A stretch of DNA of 64,000 bases from Bacillota bacterium (lineage in GTDB: Bacteria > Bacillota > Sulfobacillia > JAJZYS01 > JAJYTV01), in NCBI GenBank assembly GCA_021799275.1, contig JAJZAT010000015.1:1-64000 (forward strand), given 5' to 3'. Position numbers and translations under genes: made by a program. Positions within the stretch are counted from its first letter, which is position 1. Every line of letters begins with the position of its first letter. The notes under the pieces are model-generated. The model searched no databases and was not told the origin of the DNA. It was given only the letters and a program-made list of their open reading frames with translations. Below, piece after piece: positions 34,322 through 41,705 of this stretch.

Positions 34322-34684
34322 CTAGTCCTGCGCCAAGGCGTCGGCCGGCGCCTTACCTTCAGGAGCATCCTCGCCCAGCGGCAGGGGAGGATCCAGAAAG
34401 CGCAGGCGGTCAGCGACGATCTCGATCACGCGGCGCTGCTCTCCGTCCGAGGTGTCGAGGGGGCGACTCGCGATGCGGCCCTCGATGCCGACGAGTCTGC
34501 CTTTCAGCAGGTACTTGGACGTGGCTTCGGCAAGCCTGCGGAACATCACGACGGGCAGAAAGTCCGTACTGCTGCCCGCGCGGCCGATCGCCAGCGAGAA
34601 CGCGGAGATTGCGAGGCCGTCGCGCGAGTAGCGCAGAACCGAGTCCGTGGCGAGCCGACCGACCAGGACGACGCGGTTGATCAT
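34322..34684 (-). CDS. ssb: Single-stranded DNA-binding protein, short form
   Basis: The 120-residue protein is an OB-fold SSB: MINRVVLVGRLATDSVLRYS at the start, then FSLAIGR, VVMFRRLAEATSKYLLKGRLVGIEGRI and VIEIVADRLRFL. The C-terminal tail is only about 20 residues and ends in LAQD. It lacks the acidic D-D-D-I-P-F tip that recruits replication proteins. This suggests a specialised SSB rather than the replicative one. It leads the T4SS-like gene run, five bases before the VirB2-like gene, consistent with handling of transferred or imported single-stranded DNA. GGAGAG precedes the ATG. Confidence 0.9.
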   Translation of the reverse strand: MINRVVLVGRLATDSVLRYSRDGLAISAFSLAIGRAGSSTDFLPVVMFRRLAEATSKYLLKGRLVGIEGRIASRPLDTSDGEQRRVIEIVADRLRFLDPPLPLGEDAPEGKAPADALAQD

Positions 34685-34809
34685 GGGACATCTCTCCTTT
34701 CTCGGAGCGGAAATCCCATTCGATCCATGAACTGGGTCATCCTTCCAACGGATGTTCGCCTGCCGATGGCGAATGCCCTGCGTGGCCTTGGCCAAAAGGG
34801 GGAGATTCG

Positions 34810-35475
34810 GTGACGGAGGAGACGTGGATCGCGGTGGATCGCTTCTTCTGCGACCACCTGGTGCCGAGCGACGGGGTCCTCGACGCGGTGCTCGAGGAGT
34901 CGGCCGCGGCGGGACTGCCGGACATCCAGCTGGCGCCGAACCAGGCGGCGCTTCTGCAGATGCTGGCGCGACTCCAAGGCGCCGGCAGAGTGCTCGAGAT
35001 CGGCACGCTTGGCGGCTACAGCGGCATCTGGCTGGCGCGGGCGTTGCCCGAGGACGGCCGTCTTGTGACCGTGGAGGCGAATCCCCACCATGCGGAGGTC
35101 GCGAGGCGCAACTTCGAGCGTGCGGACGTTCTCCATAAGGTGGACCTGCGCGAGGGGCCGGCCGCGGACGTTCTGCCTATCATCGCGCGCGAGGGCGGCG
35201 GTCCGTTCGACCTCGTCTTCATCGACGCGGACAAGCGGAACATACCGCTTTACTTCGACTGGGCCCTGCGCCTGACGCGGCCCGGCAGCCTGATCATCGT
35301 GGACAACGTCGTGCGGCGGGGCGAGGTGGCCGTCGCGCGGAGTCCGAACGAGGACGTTCAGGGTGTGCGGCGGTTTATCGAGAGCCTCAAGGGCGACCGC
35401 CGGGTGCAGGCGACGGCCATCCAGACCGTCGGGACGAAGGGCTATGACGGGTTCGCGATCGTCCGGGTCCTGTAG
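34810..35475 (+). CDS. O-methyltransferase, COMT-like (class I SAM-dependent)
   Basis: The 221-residue protein matches the AdoMet-dependent O-methyltransferase family (TrmR/YrrM and catechol O-methyltransferase relatives). Motif I is VLEIGTLGGYSGIWLA near residue 60, with acidic VEANP, then DLVFIDADKRN carrying metal-binding aspartates and IIVDNVVRRG. The N-terminus QLAPNQAALLQMLARL is typical. The substrate may be a small catechol-like molecule or tRNA; YrrM relatives methylate tRNA wobble uridine. The GTG start follows GGGGGAGA. It is divergent from ssb. Confidence 0.85.
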   Translation: MTEETWIAVDRFFCDHLVPSDGVLDAVLEESAAAGLPDIQLAPNQAALLQMLARLQGAGRVLEIGTLGGYSGIWLARALPEDGRLVTVEANPHHAEVARRNFERADVLHKVDLREGPAADVLPIIAREGGGPFDLVFIDADKRNIPLYFDWALRLTRPGSLIIVDNVVRRGEVAVARSPNEDVQGVRRFIESLKGDRRVQATAIQTVGTKGYDGFAIVRVL

Positions 35476-35499
35476 GGTCAGGAAAAGCGTGCGATTTGG

Positions 35500-35525
35500 G
35501 AGGGGCACTCGGTCCGGTGCCCCTC
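35500..35525 (+). terminator. Hairpin after the O-methyltransferase
   Basis: GAGGGGCAC pairs with GTGCCCCTC around an 8-base loop, 24 bases after the stop, with TTCCC following. It isolates the gene from the T-box promoter downstream. Confidence 0.6.
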
Positions 35526-35575
35526 TTCCCTGGGGAGCGGTGTAGGCGGTGTCCCCGCGGGGAGGCAGGCGTCAA

Positions 35576-35604
35576 TTGACAAACGCTCCCTTGGCGGCTA
35601 ACCT
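35576..35604 (+). promoter_or_regulatory. Sigma-A promoter of the metG T-box transcript
   Basis: TTGACA at 35576-35581 is a perfect -35, with a 17-base spacer to TAACCT at 35599-35604. Transcription should start about position 35611, right at the 5' end of the T-box leader. Confidence 0.8.
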
Positions 35605-35610
35605 GTTAGA

Positions 35611-35845
35611 ACAAGCGAAAGCGAAGATGGAGAGCGCCTGCGGGAAGCGGTCCACGAGCGAGCCGGGAGGGTGGAAGCCGGCGGACGGTGCGCAGGACGA
35701 TGCCTCCGGAGTGCGCGCACAAAGGCCTAGGGCCGAGGACGCGCCGGCGCCACCGTGATCGGCGAGAGTCCAGCCGCCTTCGGCTGGAGAATGAGGGTGG
35801 TACCGCGACCCGTCGCCCCTTGAGGGTGGCGGCGTTTTTCTATTT
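35611..35845 (+). promoter_or_regulatory. Methionine T-box riboswitch upstream of metG
   Basis: The leader has the T-box consensus AGGGTGGTACCGCG at 35794-35807, which pairs with the end of uncharged tRNA. It is preceded by a stem III hairpin (CCAGCCG/CGGCTGG, 35770-35787). In stem I the segment GAGCCGG...GGTGGAAGCCGGC (from about 35660) matches the usual apical region, and a likely specifier AUG lies at 35700-35702, followed by CCTCCGGAG. A terminator (CGTCGCCCC paired with GGGTGGCGGCG, then TTTTT, 35811-35839) competes with the antiterminator. Uncharged tRNA-Met should stabilise readthrough into metG. The AUG specifier fits the downstream gene. Confidence 0.92.
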
Positions 35846-35862
35846 CAGGGGAGGTTGCCGAA

Positions 35863-37779
35863 ATGACCGAGCGGTTCACGATTACGACGCCGATCTACTA
35901 CCCGAACGATCGCCTGCACATCGGCCACGCCTATACGACCGTGGCGGCCGACGCGATCGCGCGCTTCCACCGCCTGCGCGGCGAGGATGTCTTCTTCGTC
36001 ACCGGCACCGACGAGCACGGCCAGAAGATCGAGGACCGTGCCGGCAAGGTGGGCAAGACGCCCATCGCCTACGTGGATGAGATCGTGTCCGACATCCGGG
36101 ACCTCTGGCAGACCCTCGGCATCTCGAACGACGACTTCATCCGCACGACGGAACCCCGCCACGAGCGCGTGGTGCAAGAGGTGTTCCGCCGGCTCGAGGC
36201 CAAGGGCGACCTCTACCTCTCGCAGTACGAGGGCTGGTACTGCACCCCGTGCGAGTCCTTCTGGGTGGAGGGCAAGCTCGTCGACGGCAACTGCCCAACC
36301 TGCGGCGGGCCGGTCGCGCGCCTGAACGAGGAAAGCTACTTCTTCCGCCTGTCGCGTTACGCGGAGCCGCTGCTCCAGCACATCGAGAGCAACCCGGAGT
36401 TCATCCAGCCGGTCTCGCGCCGCAACGAGATGATCCAGTTCATCCGCCAGGGGCTCGAGGATCTCTCGGTGTCGCGCACCAGCTTCCGCTGGGGCATCCC
36501 CTTGCCGCAGGATCCCCGCCACATCGCCTACGTCTGGGTGGACGCCCTGACCAACTACATCACGGCCTGCGGCTACCTGCAGGACCCGGAGCGCTTCAAC
36601 CGCTACTGGCCCGCCGACGTGCATCTCGTGGGCAAGGAGATCGTGCGCTTCCACGCGGTGATCTGGCCGGCGCTCCTCCTGTCGCTCGACCTGCCCTTGC
36701 CGAAGGTGGTGTACGGCCACGGCTGGCTGCTCCTTGGCGAGCAGAAGATGTCGAAGTCCAAGGGCAACGTCATCGACCCGCGCCAGCTGGTGCGGCGCTA
36801 CGGGCGCGACGCCGTGCGCTACTACCTCCTGCGCGAGGTGCCGTTCGGCGCCGACGGCAGCTACACGGAGGACGCCCTGATCCTGCGGACCAATGTCGAT
36901 CTCGCGAACGACCTCGGCAACCTCCTGTCGCGCACCACGGCGATGATCGAGCGCTTCACGGGCGGCGTCATTCCGGGCCCCGCGTCGAGCAGCCTGCGGG
37001 GGCAGGCGGAGGAGACCGTGCGGCGCGTCGAGGAGCGCCTCGAGCGCTTGCAGGTATCGGACGCCGTCGCGGCCATCTTCGAGCTCGTCAAGCGTGCCAA
37101 CAAGTTCATCGAGGAGGAGGCGCCGTGGCAGCTGCACCGCAGCGGCGACCCGCGCCTCGCGGACGTCCTCTATGACCTCGCGGAGTCCCTGCGCATCACC
37201 GCGGTGCTGCTTAAGCCCTTCCTGCTCGAGGCGCCGAACGCCATCTACCGACAGCTCGGGCTTGGCGATGCGGCGGGCGCGACCCTGGCGGACGCGGCGT
37301 GGGGCGGCCTGGCCGCCGGCACCAAGGTCGAGCGCGGCGAGCCGATCTTCCCGCGCATCGAGACGGAGCGCGCGGCCGAGGAAACTCCGGCGGCTCCGGC
37401 CGGCTCGGCGCCGGCCAAGACCGAGGCTCCGCAGGCTGCCCCCGCCGAAGCGGGCACCATCACCATCGACGAGTTCCAGCGCCTCGACCTGCGCGTCGGG
37501 ACGATCCTCGAGGCCAGCCGCGTCAAGGGCGCCGACCGCCTCCTGGAGCTCAAGGTGGACCTTGGCGAGGGCGAGCCCCGCACCGTCGTCTCAGGCATCG
37601 CCGAGTACTACGAGCCGCAGGCGCTAGAGGGGACGCAGATCGTCCTCGTCGCGAACCTGCAGCCGGCCAAGATTCGCGGTGTCGTCTCGCACGGCATGAT
37701 CCTCGCGGGCAAGACGGCGGACACCCTGCAGATCGTCTCGCCGCGCGAGCCGCTGCCGGCGGGGACGAAGATCAAGTGA
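35863..37779 (+). CDS. metG: Methionyl-tRNA synthetase
   Basis: MetG charges tRNA-Met. The 638-residue protein has the class I HIGH motif as HIGH in DRLHIGHAY near residue 18, a knuckle with CTPC and CPTC cysteines, KMSKS at residues 295-299, an anticodon-binding alpha-helical domain, and a C-terminal tRNA-binding OB domain (RLDLRVGTILEA) from about 535. The linker before that domain is an Ala/Pro-rich stretch. The ATG follows GGGGAGG and lies 17 bases past the T-box terminator. It is cotranscribed with tatD, which overlaps its stop. Confidence 0.97.
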   Translation: MTERFTITTPIYYPNDRLHIGHAYTTVAADAIARFHRLRGEDVFFVTGTDEHGQKIEDRAGKVGKTPIAYVDEIVSDIRDLWQTLGISNDDFIRTTEPRHERVVQEVFRRLEAKGDLYLSQYEGWYCTPCESFWVEGKLVDGNCPTCGGPVARLNEESYFFRLSRYAEPLLQHIESNPEFIQPVSRRNEMIQFIRQGLEDLSVSRTSFRWGIPLPQDPRHIAYVWVDALTNYITACGYLQDPERFNRYWPADVHLVGKEIVRFHAVIWPALLLSLDLPLPKVVYGHGWLLLGEQKMSKSKGNVIDPRQLVRRYGRDAVRYYLLREVPFGADGSYTEDALILRTNVDLANDLGNLLSRTTAMIERFTGGVIPGPASSSLRGQAEETVRRVEERLERLQVSDAVAAIFELVKRANKFIEEEAPWQLHRSGDPRLADVLYDLAESLRITAVLLKPFLLEAPNAIYRQLGLGDAAGATLADAAWGGLAAGTKVERGEPIFPRIETERAAEETPAAPAGSAPAKTEAPQAAPAEAGTITIDEFQRLDLRVGTILEASRVKGADRLLELKVDLGEGEPRTVVSGIAEYYEPQALEGTQIVLVANLQPAKIRGVVSHGMILAGKTADTLQIVSPREPLPAGTKIK

Positions 37780-38552
37780 TCGTAGACAGCCACGCGCACC
37801 TCAACCACGAGGACCTGCTCGGGGAGGCGGATGCCGTCCTCGGGCGGGCCCGGGCGGCGGGTGTGGGGGCGGTGGTCGTGGTCGGCTACGACCTCCCCTC
37901 CTCGCGGCAGGCCGTGGAGCTCGCCGAGCGCCTGCAGAGTGTGGCGGCGGTCGTCGGGCTCCATCCGTACGAGGCCGGACGGGCAGAGGCAGACGACATC
38001 CGGGCCATTTTCGAGCTCGCCCGCTCGACACGGGTCGCGGCAATCGGCGAGATCGGCCTCGACTACCACGGCGACGAATACGCCCCCAAGGCGCTCCAGC
38101 TCAACTTGGCCCGACGCCAGATGGCCATCGCGGACGAGCTTGGCCTGCCTGTCGTGCTGCACCTTCGGGAGTCAGGCCTCGACATATTGCCCCTGCTCGA
38201 CGCATATCCCGGTGTCAGGGCCGTATGTCACTGCTTCGACGGCGGTGAGGCCCTGATGACGGAGGCGCTTGCCCGCGGTGCCTTCATCTCGTTCGCCGGC
38301 AACCTGACCTATAGGCGCAACGAGACGCTCAGGAGCCTCAGCGGCCAGGTGCCGCTCGGTCGCCTGCTCGTCGAGACCGACAGTCCCTACCTGGCGCCGC
38401 AGGGGCATCGAGGCCGTCGCAACGAGCCCGCCTACATCGTGGAGACCGTCGCCGTGCTGGCGGCGGCGCAAGGCGTTTCGGCCGAGGATCTTGCCCTTGC
38501 GACCAGCCGCAATGCCCAGGAGATCTTCCGCCCTCTGCGCAGCGTTTTTTAG
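37776..38552 (+). CDS. tatD: TatD-family metal-dependent hydrolase
   Basis: The 258-residue protein is a TatD/YabD deoxyribonuclease. Metal ligands are visible in VDSHAHL at the N-terminus, GEIGLDYH near residue 92, HLRES, HCFDGG and ETDSPYL. TatD enzymes act on DNA ends with 3'-5' exonuclease activity. The GTG start overlaps the metG stop (GTGA), as in the metS-yabD pair of Bacillus. A T-run (TTTTTT) lies across the end of the frame. Confidence 0.94.
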   Translation: MIVDSHAHLNHEDLLGEADAVLGRARAAGVGAVVVVGYDLPSSRQAVELAERLQSVAAVVGLHPYEAGRAEADDIRAIFELARSTRVAAIGEIGLDYHGDEYAPKALQLNLARRQMAIADELGLPVVLHLRESGLDILPLLDAYPGVRAVCHCFDGGEALMTEALARGAFISFAGNLTYRRNETLRSLSGQVPLGRLLVETDSPYLAPQGHRGRRNEPAYIVETVAVLAAAQGVSAEDLALATSRNAQEIFRPLRSVF

Positions 38553-38583
38553 CGGTCCGGATCAATTCTCATCTTTTCCGTGT

Positions 38584-38612
38584 TTGAGGTCATAGGAAGC
38601 GGGTGATACAAT
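38584..38612 (+). promoter_or_regulatory. Sigma-A promoter of the yabE-like gene
   Basis: TTGAGG (38584-38589), a 17-base spacer, then TACAAT (38607-38612). The start site would be near 38619, at the foot of a leader hairpin. Confidence 0.75.
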
Positions 38613-38620
38613 ACGGCAGT

Positions 38621-38652
38621 CCTACAACTTCTGCCGAATGGAAGGTTGTAGG
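38621..38652 (+). promoter_or_regulatory. Leader hairpin before the yabE-like ribosome-binding site
   Basis: CCTACAAC (38621-38628) pairs with GTTGTAGG (38645-38652) over a 16-base loop. It sits at the 5' end of the predicted transcript and ends just before AAGAAGGAGG, so it could stabilise the message or influence initiation. The loop contains TTCTGCCGAATGGAA, itself able to extend the stem. Confidence 0.5.
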
Positions 38653-38668
38653 AAGAAGGAGGTCCGTC

Positions 38669-39484
38669 TTGCCACAGCTACGACAGGCAGGATGGCGCAG
38701 CATCGCGCTGATATCGGGCGCCCTGCTCGTCCTGCTTGCGGGTTACGCCGCAAGGGCAACCGCCCTGCGCAGCAGCCCTCCCGTGCGGGCGGCTGCGAAG
38801 GCACACAAGACGCTCACCAAAAAGCCGCTCCCCCTGCCCACCTACGGCGCGACGCTTGACAGCGCCGATCCGGCCCCCGGTTACCAGAATGCTCTCTGGA
38901 GCGGCACCGCGCAGGATACGGCCACGATCGTGGCCGCGCGGCTGAGCGACGTATCGGTTCCTGTTTCGTACGGTGTGCGCACGGTCTATGACCCCAACCT
39001 GGAGCTCGGGCGCGAAGTCGTGGCGGCGAAGGGCCAGACCGGCGTGGCGGTGGAGACCGTCCGCCGCATCTACCAGGGCGCGCGGGTCGTGTCCGTGGCG
39101 ATCGTCGGCGAGACGGTCGTGAAGGCGGCCCGTCCCGAACTCGTGCACATCGGCGCCAAGCTGCCCGAGGTTTCCCGCGGCAGCTTCACCGGGCGCGTGG
39201 CGGCAACGCTGAACATGGTCGCCACCGCCTACTGGGCGGATCCGAGCTGGTCGAACGGCAGAACGGCCACAGGCGTTCCCGCACGCTACGGCGTCGCGGC
39301 GGTGGATCCAAGCGTCATCCCGCTCGGCACGCGGCTCTACATTCCCGGCTACGGCTATGCGGTGGCCGCGGACACCGGCGGGGCGATCGTGGGAGACCGT
39401 ATCGACCTCTGTTTCGATACGGGGCAACAGGCTCTGGACTACGGTCGCCAAAGCGTCACCGTCTACGAACTCGCGAGCAACTGA
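38669..39484 (+). CDS. yabE: YabE-like secreted G5/3D-domain protein
   Basis: The 271-residue protein has an N-terminal signal or anchor helix (about 13-32), a G5 domain (GREVVAAKGQTGVAVETVRR, near 118-175) and a C-terminal 3D domain (NMVATAYWAD, VIPLGTRLYIPGYG, AADTGG, GDRIDLCFD). The three aspartates of the 3D motif resemble the lytic transglycosylase MltA active site, so the protein probably cleaves or binds peptidoglycan, like YabE and Rpf-type factors. TTG 38669 follows AGGAGG at 6-base spacing, preferred over a start at 38603. Usual YabE is longer (about 437), so the DUF348 repeats are missing. Confidence 0.88.
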   Translation: MPQLRQAGWRSIALISGALLVLLAGYAARATALRSSPPVRAAAKAHKTLTKKPLPLPTYGATLDSADPAPGYQNALWSGTAQDTATIVAARLSDVSVPVSYGVRTVYDPNLELGREVVAAKGQTGVAVETVRRIYQGARVVSVAIVGETVVKAARPELVHIGAKLPEVSRGSFTGRVAATLNMVATAYWADPSWSNGRTATGVPARYGVAAVDPSVIPLGTRLYIPGYGYAVAADTGGAIVGDRIDLCFDTGQQALDYGRQSVTVYELASN

Positions 39485-39495
39485 CATGAGGCCGG

Positions 39496-39527
39496 GCGGC
39501 GCTCCCCAAACGGGGGGCGCCGCTTTT
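39496..39527 (+). terminator. Intrinsic terminator after yabE
   Basis: GCGGCGCTCCCC pairs with GGGGGGCGCCGC over a 4-base loop and TTTT follows. A TACAAT at 39550-39555 just beyond may be a -10 for ksgA, but no good -35 accompanies it. Confidence 0.8.
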
Positions 39528-39562
39528 CGCGCCCTTTACGGTCGCATGCTACAATATCGGAA

Positions 39563-40432
39563 ATGGAGCCCAAACTGACGTCTCCCAGCGTGGTGCGGGA
39601 GGTGCTCGCGAGCCTTGGGATCCGGCCGCTGAAGCGCCTCGGGCAGAACTTCCTCGTCGATTTCAATCTGCGCGAGCGCATCGTCGCCGGGCTCGAGCTA
39701 GCCCCAGGGGAGCGGGTCGTGGAGATCGGGCCAGGACTCGGCGCGATCACGCAGGGCCTTTTGGAGCGCGGGGGCGACGTCCACGCGATCGAGATCGACC
39801 ACGCGCTCGCGGCGCACCTCAGGAGCTTCTTCGGTACAGGCCTGCAGGTCCACGAAGGGGACGCGCTCGAGATGGACCTCGGCGCTCTCCTCGGCAGGTC
39901 GGGGAAGCTCGTCGGCAACCTGCCCTACTACATCTCGACACCCTTGATCGCGGCCGTGCTCGAGGCGAGGCCCAGCGTCGCGGTCCTGATGGTGCAGAGC
40001 GAGGTGGCGGAGCGGCTGAAGGCTCCGCCCGGATCATCCGAGCGCGGAGCGCTTACGCTACTTCGGGAGTATGCGGCGGACGTCGAACCCTGGGCCAGGG
40101 CCGGCCCGTCGCAGTTTTATCCGCCGCCGCAGGTCTCCTCACAGGTCGTTCGGCTGCACATGCGCCCGAGCACTCTGGACTTGCCCTGGGCGGTAATCCG
40201 GCCGGTGGTGGCGGTGGCCTTCCGCTTCCGGCGCAAGACGCTCCTGCGGGCCCTGCGCGAGGGGCTGGGCCTCGGGCCGGGCGACGCGGAGCGGGCGCTC
40301 CGGGCGGCCGGCATCGACCCGCAGCGCAGAGGCGAGACGCTTTCGCTCGAGGAGTTCGGCCAACTGGCCGCGAGCCTCGGCGAGCGCGGCGAGGTTGCCG
40401 GCGCGGATGGCGCCGGCGACGCCCCGATCTGA
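39563..40432 (+). CDS. rsmA: 16S rRNA (adenine1518/1519-N6) dimethyltransferase
   Basis: RsmA (KsgA) dimethylates two adenosines in the 3' end of 16S rRNA. The 289-residue protein has the N-terminal LKRLGQNFLVD signature, motif I VEIGPGLGAIT near residue 54, motif IV NLPYYIS and the C-terminal helical domain ending in LSLEEFGQLAAS. The position after yabE matches Bacillus, except that rnmV, the 5S rRNA maturase gene, is missing between them. Confidence 0.97.
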   Translation: MEPKLTSPSVVREVLASLGIRPLKRLGQNFLVDFNLRERIVAGLELAPGERVVEIGPGLGAITQGLLERGGDVHAIEIDHALAAHLRSFFGTGLQVHEGDALEMDLGALLGRSGKLVGNLPYYISTPLIAAVLEARPSVAVLMVQSEVAERLKAPPGSSERGALTLLREYAADVEPWARAGPSQFYPPPQVSSQVVRLHMRPSTLDLPWAVIRPVVAVAFRFRRKTLLRALREGLGLGPGDAERALRAAGIDPQRRGETLSLEEFGQLAASLGERGEVAGADGAGDAPI

Positions 40433-40452
40433 AGTCGGTGGAGGAGAGGTCC

Positions 40453-40923
40453 GTGCTCTATCACAGTCCCAGCCGCGGTGTGATGGACCTGGAGCAGGTG
40501 TTCCAGGACATCGTCGCGTTCGTTCGCGGGGATCCGCAGGCGGAGCACAAGCTGATCATCGGCACCGACTCCCAGGCCAGGGACGAAGTGACCTTCGTCA
40601 CGGCCATCGTCATTCACCGCCTGGGCAAGGGAGCGCGCTACTACTACCACCGCGAGGTGCACCGCAGGCTGCCGAGCCTGCGCCAGCGCATCCTGCTCGA
40701 GACGTCCCTCAGCCTTGGCGTCGCGAGCCGCCTTACCGAGATGCTGTCGCGTCGGGGCCATCAGGGTTTTGACATCGAGATCCACCTCGACATCGGCCAG
40801 AACGGCGACACCCGCGACCTGATCCGGGAGATCGTCGGCATGGTCGCCGGCAGCGGTTTCGACGCCAAGATCAAGCCCGATTCGTTCGGCGCGTCGACCG
40901 TCGCGGACAAGTACACCAAGTGA
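40453..40923 (+). CDS. ykuK: YkuK-family ribonuclease-H-like protein
   Basis: The 156-residue protein is of the DUF458/YkuK family, predicted RNase H-like: KLIIGTDSQ near residue 35, then VTAIVIHRLGKGARYYYHRE, IHLDIGQNGDT and GFDAKIKPDSFGASTVADKYTK. The acidic residues D (GTDSQ), D (HLDIG) and D (KPDSF) could bind metal. It is linked to sporulation in Bacillus. GTG 40453 follows GGAGGAGAGG, preferred to GTG 40438, which is part of the ribosome-binding site. No rnmV or yabG is found here. Confidence 0.88.
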   Translation: MLYHSPSRGVMDLEQVFQDIVAFVRGDPQAEHKLIIGTDSQARDEVTFVTAIVIHRLGKGARYYYHREVHRRLPSLRQRILLETSLSLGVASRLTEMLSRRGHQGFDIEIHLDIGQNGDTRDLIREIVGMVAGSGFDAKIKPDSFGASTVADKYTK

Positions 40924-40982
40924 CGGCATCGCGGACGATGGGCCCGGCCGGCGGTGCCGCATTGCGTGCCGTGCGGCTCGTG

Positions 40983-41004
40983 GCCGCCTGCGGCGGCGCC
41001 TTTT
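40983..41004 (+). terminator. Hairpin terminator after ykuK
   Basis: GCCGCC pairs with GGCGGC over a 3-base loop, with GCC then TTTT. It lies 60 bases after the ykuK stop and before the veg promoters. Confidence 0.5.
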
Positions 41005-41045
41005 GGACCACCCGAGGCGCCCATGGCTTGGTGACACAATGACGC

Positions 41046-41075
41046 TTGACACCGTTTCGAAGGCTCTGATAAAAT
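41046..41075 (+). promoter_or_regulatory. veg promoter P1
   Basis: TTGACA (41046-41051), an 18-base spacer, then TAAAAT (41070-41075): near-consensus sigma-A elements, among the strongest in the window. A second promoter lies ten bases downstream. Confidence 0.8.
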
Positions 41076-41084
41076 GCTTCGATC

Positions 41085-41113
41085 TTGACCCCATGCTTTC
41101 TTTCTGGTAGTAT
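41085..41113 (+). promoter_or_regulatory. veg promoter P2
   Basis: TTGACC (41085-41090), a 17-base spacer, then TAGTAT (41108-41113). The predicted start near 41120 leaves about 32 bases before the veg start. Tandem strong promoters are also known upstream of Bacillus veg. Confidence 0.8.
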
Positions 41114-41151
41114 GAGAGCGTACCGCTCCGTTCAGGAAGGAAGTGGGGCGT

Positions 41152-41424
41152 TTGGCGGCTAAGCGCGTCTTGTCCGATATCAAGCGTGACTTGGACGGCA
41201 TGATCGGCGAAAGGATCCGCCTCAAGGCGAACCGCGGACGCCGTAAGGTGGACGAGCGGGAAGGCGTATTGGAGCGGACTTATCCGTACATCTTCGTGGT
41301 GAAGATCGACGATGAGCCGTCCGGCGCCAGGCGCGTATCGTTCAGCTATGCCGATATTCTTACGGAGACCGTTGAGCTCGAAGTGGCGTCTGATGGCGTC
41401 TTTCATAGAGTCAACGTGAACTAG
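41152..41424 (+). CDS. veg: Veg family protein
   Basis: The 90-residue protein matches Veg: an N-terminal LSDIKRDLDGMIGERIRLKANRGRRK segment, then a beta-rich RISP-like region (YPYIFVVKID, RVSFSYADILTETVEL). In Bacillus, Veg influences biofilm formation by antagonising SinR. TTG 41152 follows AGGAAGG; GTG 41143 lies inside the ribosome-binding site and would be too close. It is driven by tandem strong promoters and closed by an intrinsic terminator, so it is probably an abundant monocistronic mRNA. Confidence 0.93.
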   Translation: MAAKRVLSDIKRDLDGMIGERIRLKANRGRRKVDEREGVLERTYPYIFVVKIDDEPSGARRVSFSYADILTETVELEVASDGVFHRVNVN

Positions 41425-41438
41425 ACCTGAAACGAAGC

Positions 41439-41473
41439 CCGGAGGCACCTTGCGGTGCCTCCGGTTCTTTTTG
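41439..41473 (+). terminator. Strong intrinsic terminator of veg
   Basis: CCGGAGGCACC pairs perfectly with GGTGCCTCCGG over a 4-base loop and TTCTTTTTG follows. It is the clearest rho-independent terminator in the window. Confidence 0.92.
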
Positions 41474-41705
41474 TGGCGGTGGGGCCAGGCGGAAGGGGTG
41501 CGCGGCTCGGTGGCCTGGGGCGGGCCAGCCGATGGGCGCGGGTGGTATCGCATAGGATCCGGGGACGACGGCGCCCAGGTCCGATGGATCCGGACGTTCC
41601 GCGGCATGCGCAAAAACGTGACGCGCCTCTGCGCACTCGTCGGATCCGGTTGCGGGCAATGCCGGCACGGTGCATGTTAAGCGGGAGGACAGAGGAGGCG
41701 ACCAT

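Noticed and set aside
26266-34684. Integrative conjugative element
   Set aside because: No relaxase, coupling protein, integrase, excisionase or attachment-site repeats were found around the T4SS-like genes.
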